A stretch of 64,000 bases of DNA. Origin: Methylomicrobium sp035916875 (lineage in GTDB: Bacteria > Pseudomonadota > Gammaproteobacteria > Methylococcales > Methylomonadaceae). Of the stretch, positions 17,450 through 26,145 are shown piece by piece. Numbering within the stretch: the first letter of the stretch is position 1; the number at the start of each line of letters is the position of its first letter. Below the pieces are notes generated by a model, which saw nothing but the letters and a program-made list of their open reading frames with translations, did not search any database and had not been told where the DNA came from. The DNA lies in assembly GCF_035916875.1 (NCBI RefSeq), contig NZ_JAXUHN010000085.1:62001-126000 (forward strand), in the 5' to 3' direction. Position numbers and translations under genes: made by a program.

Positions 17450-18949
17450 ATGATAACAATACATCCGCATCCTGCCGAAAAAATTCACCATCAGATCGAT
17501 CGTAACCGCCTGCTTGGTGAGTTTAAACGCCTACTGCCGCTCGCCTCGATTTTGACCGAAGCCGAAGCCTTGCGGCCTTATGAATGCGACGGATTGTCGG
17601 TTTATCACTGTCTGCCGTGGCTGGTTCTGCTGCCGGAAACCGTGGATCAGATTCAACAGATCATGCGGATTTGTCATAGCCAAGGCGTTCCGGTCGTGGC
17701 GAGGGGCGGCGGTACCGGGCTGGCCGGCGGCGCCTTGCCGCTTGACAATGGCGTGCTGCTTGTCTTGTCGAAGTTGAATAAAATTCTTGAAGTCGATCCT
17801 GACAATCGGCAGGCCAGAGTGCAGCCCGGCGTGCGCAATATCGCGGTTTCGGAGGCGGCGCGGCCTTATGGCCTATTCTATGCACCCGATCCGTCGTCGC
17901 AGATCGCCTGTACCTTGGGCGGCAATGTCGCGGAAAACTCCGGCGGCGTGCATTGCCTCAAATACGGATTGACCACGCACAATGTGCTGGAAGCAAAAAT
18001 CGTGACGATGGATGGCGAGTTGGTCACATTGGGTGGCGGCGGATTGGATAGTCCGGGGCTCGACCTGCTTGCATTGATGATCGGCTCGGAAGGACTATTG
18101 GGCATCGCGGTCGAGATAACGGTCAAACTGTTGCCCTTGCCCGAAGAGACGCAGGTGTTGCTGGCGGCGTTTGACGATGTCGAAAAGGCAGGGCGGGCGG
18201 TCGCCGGGATTATCGAGGCAGGGCTGCTACCCGCCGGTTTGGAGATGATGGATCATGCGATCATCCAGGCAACCGAGGATTTTATCGGCGCGGGCTACCC
18301 GCGTGAAGCCGAGGCGATTTTGATCGCCGAATTCGACGGAATGCGAGAACAGGTCGAGGAAGATTTGGCGAACTCGGCCTGCTTACTGAAGGCGTGCGGC
18401 GCTTATCAACTAGCTATTGCCAATACCCCGGAGAGCAGGCAGAAAGCATGGGCGGGCCGCAAAGCAGCGTTTCCTGCCGCCGGCCGGATCAGTCCTGATT
18501 ATTACTGCATGGACGGCACGATTCCGCGCCGCTTTCTGGCCGCTACGTTGAAAAAGATTGCAAAATTATCCGAAGATTACGGATTGGCGGTCGCGAATGT
18601 ATTCCATGCTGGCGACGGCAATCTGCATCCGCTGATTCTTTATGACGCGGGGAAGCCCGGCGAACTCGACAGGGCCGAGCAACTGGGCGGGGCGATTCTG
18701 GGTCATTGCGTCGCCGTTGGTGGCACGATTACCGGCGAGCATGGTGTTGGCATCGAAAAGTTGAATCAAATGTGTTTACAGTTTTCGGCAAGCGAATTGA
18801 TGCAGTTTCAGGCGCTTAAACGCGCATTCGACCCGCAAGGTTTGTTGAATCCCGGCAAGGCAATTCCAAGTCTGCACCGCTGCGCGGAATGGGGGGCGAT
18901 GCACGTGCATCAGGGCAACTTGCGTTTTCCGGATATTGAACGGTTTTAG
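17450..18949 (+). CDS. glcD: FAD-linked oxidase, GlcD-like (glycolate/D-lactate type)
   Basis: 499 residues. An FAD-binding type 4 (PP-loop) domain covers about 50-240 (VVARGGGTGLAGGALP; CTLGGNVAENSGG; LLALMIGSEGLLGI). The C-terminal FAD-oxidase domain holds NVFHAGDGNLHPLILYD and GGTITGEHGVGIEK, where metal/substrate His residues lie. This is the GlcD pattern for oxidation of glycolate or another 2-hydroxy acid. Glycolate oxidase needs GlcE and GlcF, and neither lies next to it, so the gene is orphaned here and the substrate could be D-lactate or another 2-hydroxy acid. Confidence 0.88.
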   Translation: MITIHPHPAEKIHHQIDRNRLLGEFKRLLPLASILTEAEALRPYECDGLSVYHCLPWLVLLPETVDQIQQIMRICHSQGVPVVARGGGTGLAGGALPLDNGVLLVLSKLNKILEVDPDNRQARVQPGVRNIAVSEAARPYGLFYAPDPSSQIACTLGGNVAENSGGVHCLKYGLTTHNVLEAKIVTMDGELVTLGGGGLDSPGLDLLALMIGSEGLLGIAVEITVKLLPLPEETQVLLAAFDDVEKAGRAVAGIIEAGLLPAGLEMMDHAIIQATEDFIGAGYPREAEAILIAEFDGMREQVEEDLANSACLLKACGAYQLAIANTPESRQKAWAGRKAAFPAAGRISPDYYCMDGTIPRRFLAATLKKIAKLSEDYGLAVANVFHAGDGNLHPLILYDAGKPGELDRAEQLGGAILGHCVAVGGTITGEHGVGIEKLNQMCLQFSASELMQFQALKRAFDPQGLLNPGKAIPSLHRCAEWGAMHVHQGNLRFPDIERF

Positions 18950-18989
18950 GCTCGAGTTGTGCGATCTAAACCCGGCTTTGTTGCGGTGG

Positions 18990-19496
18990 TCATATCAATT
19001 GGCCAAGCCCGAAAGCACCCAGATAGGTTGTAATAAAATACAGCAAGGCGAGAATAACGCTCGCGAATATATTGATTTCAATGACTTTTTTGAATATGTA
19101 GGCGACCAGGGTAAAATCCCAGAAGATCAGTGCAAACAGGATGTAGTAGCTGAAGGGATCGTCGCTGACGGTCAACCAGATCATCACCGGTATGATGAAC
19201 AATGCGACGACATTCGCGCAGAGCATCATTGCGGTCGTGACCTGCACGAAGCCGTACAGCGTTTTATTAAAAAACATCATCAGGCCGATAAAGAGCAGGG
19301 TCAAGCCAGTTTCGATCGTGACTTCGTAAAATGACTCGAATGGGTCATCGGTCATGTTGGCCTGCAGGAAATACTCGATCAGGTAATAGAAAATCAGATT
19401 CTGTTTAAAAAAACTGGCCGATCGAGTCAATTCGAGGGGGTTGTGCCGGAACCAGCATAAAGGCAGATATTGCCTGATGATGTCGACGGTTGCCAT
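18990..19496 (-). CDS. predicted integral membrane protein
   Basis: 168 residues with four clear hydrophobic segments in the second two-thirds (about 62-80, 85-106, 115-133 and 140-160), after a soluble N-terminus. It resembles Yip1-like small membrane proteins, but I cannot assign a family. It is transcribed in the same direction as the P-loop membrane protein gene upstream, 45 bases away, and may share its transcript. Confidence 0.65.
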   Translation of the reverse strand: MATVDIIRQYLPLCWFRHNPLELTRSASFFKQNLIFYYLIEYFLQANMTDDPFESFYEVTIETGLTLLFIGLMMFFNKTLYGFVQVTTAMMLCANVVALFIIPVMIWLTVSDDPFSYYILFALIFWDFTLVAYIFKKVIEINIFASVILALLYFITTYLGAFGLGQLI

Positions 19497-19541
19497 GGCG
19501 ATTCTGACAGGTTAAGGAAGGGGCCGGCTGGAAATAATCGT

Positions 19542-20948
19542 CTACAATAGCTCCTTGGGGCCTTTGCTGTCCGAAAAAATATCGAAGAGTTGCGCATTGT
19601 AGGCGCTGAACGTATCGTTCAGGGACTGCACGAGATCCTTGGTTTTTCCCGTTAAATGGGTCAGCCGACTTTTGGTTTTTTTATTCCAGAGGGCTGGTTC
19701 GGAAACCGGTAGCATCATGCGTGAAAAAGTCAGGTTTTTTTCAAACAAACCGGCCAGATTTTCGAGCAGATTCAGTTCTTTTTGGCGGTTGTTCAACTGA
19801 GTGATGATCGGCCTGGCGTGCAACCGACTGAAGATCAGGTGAATTGGCGTCATGATTGCGATCAGCACGAGGATCGTGATAGGCCCTAAAATCGGATCGA
19901 TCAGCGTGGCCAAGACGATGCCGGTGTTGATTTCCGCAAACAATGCCAGCACGATGAACAGGCTGAGCACCAGCAGGCTGGACATATTGACCCGATCTTT
20001 CCAGGTGGCGAGGGCTTTTTTGACTTCCGGAATCACGACGTTTTCGATTTCGGCGATGTTGTCTTCGAGTGCCTGCAAAACGCGGTAAGTACGATCGTAG
20101 CCGACATTGGCGAGACGCTGATCAATCACGCTGAAATCAACTTTGCCGGGTTGTGGAATGAAGCCGGTTTCCTGACTCGGCAAAAGCATGAACTGGCCTG
20201 AAGAAATGCCGAGATCGGCTAGGCGCCGTTGCCAGGTAGAGATGATTTCGCCGGTTCTGGCGGAATTCAATGCGGCCGGCGCATCGATCAGGTAAACCAG
20301 TTTATTGGTATCCTGGTGCAATTGAATCTGTGTGATCAAATGATCCAGCAAAGGCGACGGCGTTTCGAAAGCATCGGTAAAGACGAACACCGTGTCGGAG
20401 TTTTCGATCGCATAAGAGATCAAAAAAGAGGTGACCGCGTTGGCCGGAGTCGCGCTGATGCTGGGGGCTTCGATGAACAGCTTGCCTTTCAGGTGGTCGC
20501 TCGGCAGCGTTTTGAGTTCCAGATAGGCGTTGACGCGGCTGCCTTCGCCCCGCTGCAATTGCTCGATCTTGTGGCTGATTTGATAAAACGGGAAGCGATG
20601 ATCGACATCAAGCGCGGTGCCGGGCAAGATGGTCGGGCTGGTCTGGTTGTTGTGCAGCAGGACCGAAAATTTGTTATGGGAGGTTTGCAGGCCGGTTAAC
20701 TGCAAATCGGAACCGAAATAACTGTTTATGAATTTCGACTTGGCGTTTGAATTGCCGCCGATCAAACTGACGATCGGCCACCAGGAGCTTTTGGTCGCGG
20801 TGGTGCCATCCGCTTCGATCAGGCCGAGGTCGTATTCCAGTTGATCGAGTTCATGAAAGACTTTCGATGTTTTTTGTAAAATCGGGCTGTCGCTGGCGAA
20901 AAATTTTTCCAGATTTGACAGGTATTTGCTTACAGTCTTTTCAGTCAT
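19542..20948 (-). CDS. P-loop (dynamin-like?) NTPase with two C-terminal membrane helices
   Basis: About 468 residues. A P-loop GGNSNAKS lies at residues 64-71, inside a GTPase-like alternation of beta strands. The G3 position reads LFIEAPS, lacking the usual DxxG glycine, and no clear NKxD motif is seen. Two adjacent transmembrane helices lie at about 323-349 and 354-374, followed by a coiled, charged tail. The layout of GTPase domain plus a paddle-like hydrophobic hairpin recalls bacterial dynamin-like proteins, but the resemblance is structural guesswork. ATG 20948 is preferred over the GTG at 20957. Confidence 0.65.
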   Translation of the reverse strand: MTEKTVSKYLSNLEKFFASDSPILQKTSKVFHELDQLEYDLGLIEADGTTATKSSWWPIVSLIGGNSNAKSKFINSYFGSDLQLTGLQTSHNKFSVLLHNNQTSPTILPGTALDVDHRFPFYQISHKIEQLQRGEGSRVNAYLELKTLPSDHLKGKLFIEAPSISATPANAVTSFLISYAIENSDTVFVFTDAFETPSPLLDHLITQIQLHQDTNKLVYLIDAPAALNSARTGEIISTWQRRLADLGISSGQFMLLPSQETGFIPQPGKVDFSVIDQRLANVGYDRTYRVLQALEDNIAEIENVVIPEVKKALATWKDRVNMSSLLVLSLFIVLALFAEINTGIVLATLIDPILGPITILVLIAIMTPIHLIFSRLHARPIITQLNNRQKELNLLENLAGLFEKNLTFSRMMLPVSEPALWNKKTKSRLTHLTGKTKDLVQSLNDTFSAYNAQLFDIFSDSKGPKELL

Positions 20949-21510
20949 TGTCTTCACACCGGTTTGTTAAATTTATTATTCTTGGTATAAAAAGCCGGAT
21001 GCTTGGAGCCATGTGCCGGGAGAGGCACTGATCTTAGCGTTCAGTATCCCGGATGTCATGGTTGACCGCATAGGGCTAGCTACCGGTTTGTTAAGCCGTG
21101 TTTTACGGTTGTTAACTCATCTTACCGTTATTTTTTTAGACATGAGTGCTTAACGAAGCGGTTACAAAAACCGTTGCTCCCTGCTTGGAAAGAAAGCCGT
21201 AAAAAGAGCGTATTAGTATGATGATACAAAAAATGGAGCAAATATTAAAGGTATTTTATTGTCAAATGATTGGTAGCGGCTGGGCCTCGAAGGCGATCGT
21301 CGGCTTGATGCGGAACTTGGTTTTAACCGATCGCCGCATTGAAAAGTCTTTTTTTATCAAGGGTTTGTGTTTTATCTGGCGCTTCCGTCAAGCCGTGAGA
21401 GTCGATTGATTCGTATATTTTTATCCACCGTAGGCGGCGAATTTGTGTATATTTGTCGAGTTTTAACCGGGCCGGTTATCGTCCTATCACGTTCGAATGG
21501 CTGATCATCC
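20949..21510. other. intergenic stretch with a 13-base direct repeat
   Basis: The region separates two divergently transcribed genes and should hold their promoters. ACCGGTTTGTTAA occurs at 20958-20970 and again at 21082-21094, 124 bases apart in the same orientation. A possible 63-codon reading frame at 21218-21409 has no good ribosome site and no recognisable family, so I do not call it a gene. Confidence 0.4.
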
Positions 21511-21894
21511 ATGAAGCTGCCGTACTTTCTTCGCTTGTTTAGAGTGATTCTGGTCGTCCTGTTACAGGGATGCACGCTGCCGTATGTTGGCGATTTCGGG
21601 GGCACTGGACTGAGTAAAGAAGAGTTTGCGCACTATGTCGAAGAGGTGTTCCGCTTTCAAAACCGGATGACCAGCGAAGTGATGATGCTGACGGAGGCAG
21701 ATGAGGGCGGTAATTTTACCGACGTATTGAAGGCCGAACAACATATGCAGCAGGTCTGTGCACCGTTGAATGAATATGTATCCCGTGATATTGACGGACT
21801 CGGCAGCGGTCTGACATTGCGGCGTCAAGTCGTCAAAACGGCCCTTGATTGTGACCACGCCGCGCATGAAGTCGAGGTGTTGTTGAAACGTTAG
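21511..21894 (+). CDS. small predicted lipoprotein
   Basis: 127 residues. A lipoprotein signal is visible: basic start, hydrophobic core and lipobox LLQGC with Cys21. The mature part is mostly helical with two more Cys (near 88 and 115) that could form a disulphide. I recognise no family. It is followed by the convergent nadB gene. Confidence 0.7.
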   Translation: MKLPYFLRLFRVILVVLLQGCTLPYVGDFGGTGLSKEEFAHYVEEVFRFQNRMTSEVMMLTEADEGGNFTDVLKAEQHMQQVCAPLNEYVSRDIDGLGSGLTLRRQVVKTALDCDHAAHEVEVLLKR

Positions 21895-21954
21895 GTAGGC
21901 CGATCGGTTTAGGGGGCAGCTAGTGTTGCGGAAACGGGGTTTATGGGTGATTTT

Positions 21955-23607
21955 TCATTCTCCCATCTCGTAGGTATTGCGTCCTTTCAGCCGCACCGGT
22001 TGCAAAATGGTGGGCTGCGGCGGTCTGCTCTGGTCGATCTCGGGATAATCCAGCGTGTAATGCAGGCCGCGGCTTTCCTTGCGCAACATAGCGCTGCGGA
22101 TGATCAATTCGGCGACGATCACCAAGTTTCGCAGTTCGAGCAGGTCGCTGGTGACACGGAAATTGCCGTAATACTCGGCGATTTCTTTTTTGAGCAGTTC
22201 GACGCGGTTCCGCGCCCGGTGCAGTCGTTTGTCGGTTCTGACGATACCGACATAGTCCCACATGAAGTTTCTGAGCTCGTTCCAGTTGTGCGATACGACG
22301 ACTTCTTCATCGGAATCGGCGACCATCGATTCATCCCAGGCCGGAAGCAAAGGCGGCGGGGCAATCTCTGGCAGTTTCCTGGCCAGATCGATATGCGCGC
22401 GCTCCGCGAACACCAGGCATTCGAGTAGCGAGTTGCTGGCCATCCGGTTCGCGCCGTGCAGGCCGGTGCAGGCGACTTCGCCGATCGCGTAAAGATTGGC
22501 GATATCGGTGCGCGCATAGCTGTCGGTCAATACGCCGCCGCAGGTGTAATGGGCTGCCGGCACCACCGGAATCGGCTGTTTCGTAATGTCGATATCGTAT
22601 TCGAGGCACTGTTGGTAAATGGTCGGGAAGTGCTCGCGGATGAAGGCTTCGGGCTTGTGGCTGATGTCAAGATAGACGCAGTCGATGCCCCGCTTTTTGA
22701 TCTCGGCGTCGATCGCGCGGGCGACGATGTCGCGCGGCGCGAGTTCGCCGCGTGGATCATAGTTTTGCATGAACGGAGACCCGTTGGGCAGGATCAGTTT
22801 GCCGCCTTCGCCGCGGACTGCTTCGCTGATCAAAAATGCGCGCGCCTCGGGATGATACAGGCAGGTCGGATGAAACTGCATAAACTCCATGTTGCTGACC
22901 CGGCAGCCCGCGCGCCAGGCCAATGCAATGCCGTCGCCGGTCGAGCTTTGCGGATTGGTGCTGTAGAGATACACTTTATTTGCGCCGCCGGTCGCCAATA
23001 CCACGGCGCGTGCGGCGATCGTTTTGACCTGTTGTTTTTGGGTGTTCAGGACATACGCGCCGAGAATGCGTCTGCCGATCGGGCTGGCGCTGTCAGAGCA
23101 TGAGCCGGTAATCAGTTCGACAACGTTATGATTTTCAAGAAGATCGATATTGGCATGTTCGCGCGCGCGTTCGATCAGCGATAAGGAGACTGCCTTGCCT
23201 GTCGCATCGGCGGTATGCACGATGCGCCGATGCGAATGACCGCCCTCGCGGTGCAGGTGCAATTTTAATTCGCCGGATTCGGTTTCTTCCTCGGTAAAGA
23301 CCACGCCCTGGCTGCGCAGCCAGTTGATCGAGCTTTTGCCGTGCGTCACGGTTAATCTGACGATATCCGGGTCGCAAAGCCCGGCGCCGGCATCCAGGGT
23401 GTCCTCGATATGCGATTCGATCGAGTCTTCGGCGTCGAACACGGCGGAAATGCCGCCTTGTGCGTAAAAAGTGCTGCCTTCGGTTAACGCGAATTTCGAG
23501 AGTACCGCGAGTTTAATCCCATGTTCGGCTAATTTTAAGGCTAAACTTAAGCCGGCGCCGCCGCTGCCAACGATTAATACGTCATAAGGTGTTGCTGAAT
23601 TGTGCAT
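21955..23607 (-). CDS. nadB: L-aspartate oxidase
   Basis: FAD enzyme oxidising L-aspartate to iminoaspartate, the first step of de novo NAD synthesis. 550 residues with the FAD-binding start DVLIVGSGGAGLSLAL, the flavin-covering motif EGSTFYAQGGISAVF, the substrate-site segment FHPTCLY, the HYTCGGVLTD motif, and GEVACTGLHGANRMASNSLLE. The C-terminal succinate dehydrogenase-like helical domain is complete. Its pathway partner nadA lies about 28 kb away in this window (51127-52224). Confidence 0.97.
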   Translation of the reverse strand: MHNSATPYDVLIVGSGGAGLSLALKLAEHGIKLAVLSKFALTEGSTFYAQGGISAVFDAEDSIESHIEDTLDAGAGLCDPDIVRLTVTHGKSSINWLRSQGVVFTEEETESGELKLHLHREGGHSHRRIVHTADATGKAVSLSLIERAREHANIDLLENHNVVELITGSCSDSASPIGRRILGAYVLNTQKQQVKTIAARAVVLATGGANKVYLYSTNPQSSTGDGIALAWRAGCRVSNMEFMQFHPTCLYHPEARAFLISEAVRGEGGKLILPNGSPFMQNYDPRGELAPRDIVARAIDAEIKKRGIDCVYLDISHKPEAFIREHFPTIYQQCLEYDIDITKQPIPVVPAAHYTCGGVLTDSYARTDIANLYAIGEVACTGLHGANRMASNSLLECLVFAERAHIDLARKLPEIAPPPLLPAWDESMVADSDEEVVVSHNWNELRNFMWDYVGIVRTDKRLHRARNRVELLKKEIAEYYGNFRVTSDLLELRNLVIVAELIIRSAMLRKESRGLHYTLDYPEIDQSRPPQPTILQPVRLKGRNTYEMGE

Positions 23608-23895
23608 CTAAAATTACAGGAAGGTATGCGGAATGGGTAATCAGGCGTTGATCAGTGGTTTTGCGGCTCTGGGCAAACAGCAATGAATTTGATTGAATTG
23701 AAGCTATAATTAATCAACGGCTTATGTTCTTGGTATGCGGCGTCGCAAGGATAAATGAGTATCTGTGCAAGGGCCGGACTGGCTTAGTTGGCAAGCATGA
23801 TGGATAATAACGGTTTTTACCGTGATAGCAATTTTTTTTGTCACAGCAGAACTAATGCGGTTTAATTCTGTCCATTCTACCATCCAAGAACACAA

Positions 23896-24486
23896 GTGAA
23901 GAGTCATTCAAGGGCTAGCGAACAATTGGACGAAGACTTGGTATTGCGCGTACAGCAGGGCGATAAGTCCGCGTATGACCTTTTAGTGATCAAGTATCAG
24001 CATAAAATCGTTCAATTGGTCAATCGCTATGTTAAAGATCCTAGCGAGTCTCAGGATGTCGCGCAGGAGGCTTTTATCAAAGCCTACCGGGCGCTGGGCA
24101 GCTTTCGAGGTGAAAGTGCTTTCTATACCTGGCTCTATCGGATCGCAATCAATACCGCGAAAAACTATCTGATGTCGAGATCAAGACGGAATGTCGACAT
24201 GCAGATAGACGTCCAGGATGCGGAAGTCTATGAAAATCTGCCTCAACTGCATGGCCAGGAAACGCCCGAAAGGGAACTGCTCAGCCGGGAAATCGTCGAG
24301 ACAATCAAAACGGCGATTGCAAAATTGCCTGAAGAAATGCGGGTGGCCATTATGCTGAGGGAGTTTGAAGGAATGAGTTATGAGGAGATTGCTCAGGCGA
24401 TGGATTGCCCAGTTGGTACGGTGCGTTCACGCATTTTTAGAGCGCGTGAAGCGATCGATAATAAATTAACCCCCTTGCTCGATTGA
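23896..24486 (+). CDS. rpoE: RNA polymerase sigma factor RpoE (AlgU type)
   Basis: ECF sigma factor for envelope stress. 196 residues: region 2 (DKSAYDLLVIKYQHKIVQLVNRYVKD, then DVAQEAFIKAYRALGSFRGESAFYTWLYRIAINTAKNYL) and region 4 (LPEEMRVAIMLREFEGMSYEEIAQAMDCPVGTVRSRIFRAR). The GTG start at 23896 is the only start upstream of region 2 that gives a family-like N-terminus. It heads rpoE-rseA-rseB-mucD, so its activity is likely to be held by the anti-sigma factor encoded next. Confidence 0.95.
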   Translation: MKSHSRASEQLDEDLVLRVQQGDKSAYDLLVIKYQHKIVQLVNRYVKDPSESQDVAQEAFIKAYRALGSFRGESAFYTWLYRIAINTAKNYLMSRSRRNVDMQIDVQDAEVYENLPQLHGQETPERELLSREIVETIKTAIAKLPEEMRVAIMLREFEGMSYEEIAQAMDCPVGTVRSRIFRAREAIDNKLTPLLD

Positions 24487-24498
24487 CGGTGATATTCG

Positions 24499-25053
24499 AT
24501 GCATGAAGATCTAATGCAAAAAATTTCTCAACTTCTGGACGATGAGCTTCCTCAAAAAGAAGCCTTGAGTCTCTTGCAAAAAATACGGACCCGTTCCGAT
24601 TTGAACAACAAGATGCGCCGTTATGAGGCAATCACTTACGCAATCAAAAACCACGAGATGTCGGTATCGTCAACGTCCGATTTCGTTGCCTCGGTCAGTA
24701 GCCGGATTCAGCGCGAGCCGACTTACATGATTCCGAATGCGGAGCGCCGTGTGGTTCGAGAACGGCGTCTTACGCGCTCGCATAAAATTGCTGCCACAGC
24801 GGCATCGGTCGCGATAATTGCGTTTGTCGCCCACACGCAGCGTCACGAACCGGCCAGTAATATTCAGGTTGCCACGGCTAAACCGCCGGTCAAGCAAGTC
24901 CCGCAAATGGCCGAAATAGAAACGCCTCGAGATTCTTATCCGGTCAATCAACAAATCAACGATTATTTGCAGGCCCACAGCAGCATTTATACTACTAATG
25001 ATCAGGCTGGTTTTCAGCCCTATGCACAAGTTACTCATTACAGTCAAAAATGA
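24499..25053 (+). CDS. rseA: anti-sigma-E factor RseA (MucA)
   Basis: 184 residues. The cytoplasmic N-terminal anti-sigma domain starts MHEDLMQKISQLLDDELPQ, where the family contacts RpoE. A single transmembrane helix lies at about 96-110 (IAATAASVAIIAFVA), followed by a periplasmic tail that would be cut by DegS-type protease and bound by RseB. It is only 12 bases downstream of rpoE and overlaps rseB (ATGA). Confidence 0.9.
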   Translation: MHEDLMQKISQLLDDELPQKEALSLLQKIRTRSDLNNKMRRYEAITYAIKNHEMSVSSTSDFVASVSSRIQREPTYMIPNAERRVVRERRLTRSHKIAATAASVAIIAFVAHTQRHEPASNIQVATAKPPVKQVPQMAEIETPRDSYPVNQQINDYLQAHSSIYTTNDQAGFQPYAQVTHYSQK

Positions 25054-26003
25054 CCGTGGTTGTTCGCTTTATCCTGCTATTTTTCTTCTCAATCGGATCG
25101 GCTTCAGCTGAAGACAGTAAATTAACCGCGAAGCAAATCCTGGCAAATATGATTCAGGCCATGGGGGCTCTCAATTACGAGGGCACCGTCGTGTTTTTGC
25201 GCAACAGCAAGCTCGAAACGATGAAATATTTTCATGCGGCGGAGCAAGGCAGGGAGCAGGAGCGGTTGGTATCGTTGAATTCGCCCTTGAGGGAAGTCGT
25301 CAGAAATGGCGATCAGGTTAGTTGCCGATACAATGACACGCAAACCGTCGTTTTCGACCATAGGCCCTACGAGCGTTCGTTTTTGGTCAACTTTTCGAGA
25401 AGTCTTGATGAGCTGGCCAACCTTTATGACTTTGCGCTGTCCGGCGAAGAAGATGTGGCGATGTTTCCGGCCTATGTCATCGATATTCGGCCGAAAGACG
25501 AATTTCGTTACGCGCGGAGGATTTGGGTAGAAAAGCTACAGTTTTTGCCGCTGAAGGTCGCGGTGTATGATCTTTCCGGCGCGCTTCTCGAACAAGTGGT
25601 GTTTACCGAGCAGCATGTCAAGGAAGCATTGCCTTTTAGCGAGGTGCAGTCGGCGAATGCCAATTCGCAAAGCCAAGCGATAAAAGACAATAATCCCGGC
25701 AAGCTGCGGTTCATCGTTACGAATCCGCCCGTCGGATTCAAAGAAATATATTTTGCGCGCAGAACAATGCATGATTCTCGTTTACCCGTTGATCATTTGC
25801 TGATGACTGATGGTTTGGCGTCGATTTCGGTGTATATGGAAAACAAAAATCCCGACTTGGCGTCAGGTCCGAGGTCAGTCGGTGTGGTCAACTTCTATAG
25901 CCGCAATCTCGATGATTATCAGGTCACGGCGATGGGCGAAGTACCGCCGTTAACGGTGAAAACCATTGCCGAAGGCATCGGGATTAAATACGGCAGCCGT
26001 TGA
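25050..26003 (+). CDS. rseB: sigma-E regulator RseB (MucB)
   Basis: 317-residue periplasmic protein with a signal peptide (cleavage near SIGSASAED). It has the MucB/RseB lipid-binding fold: MIQAMGALNYEGTVVF, then FDHRPYERSFL and the C-terminal domain LRFIVTNPPVGFKEI...DGLASISVYME. It binds the periplasmic part of RseA and protects it from proteolysis until envelope damage displaces it. The start overlaps the rseA stop, so translation is coupled. Confidence 0.92.
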   Translation: MTVVVRFILLFFFSIGSASAEDSKLTAKQILANMIQAMGALNYEGTVVFLRNSKLETMKYFHAAEQGREQERLVSLNSPLREVVRNGDQVSCRYNDTQTVVFDHRPYERSFLVNFSRSLDELANLYDFALSGEEDVAMFPAYVIDIRPKDEFRYARRIWVEKLQFLPLKVAVYDLSGALLEQVVFTEQHVKEALPFSEVQSANANSQSQAIKDNNPGKLRFIVTNPPVGFKEIYFARRTMHDSRLPVDHLLMTDGLASISVYMENKNPDLASGPRSVGVVNFYSRNLDDYQVTAMGEVPPLTVKTIAEGIGIKYGSR

Positions 26004-26145
26004 GGCCTTCCAAAGGTCAGGCATTTGGGCAGGCCTCAAGCGAAGGAGTTATTTTTTGAGTTTTTACTGTGTACACGGCCCTACAGGCCATCGGTAGCAT
26101 GGCTGGTAGGTGATCAATTTTATGTTATTGGAAGTAGAGATTTTT

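Noticed and set aside
21218..21409. Possible 63-residue gene
   Set aside because: No good ribosome site, no recognised domain, and lies in a promoter-like gap.
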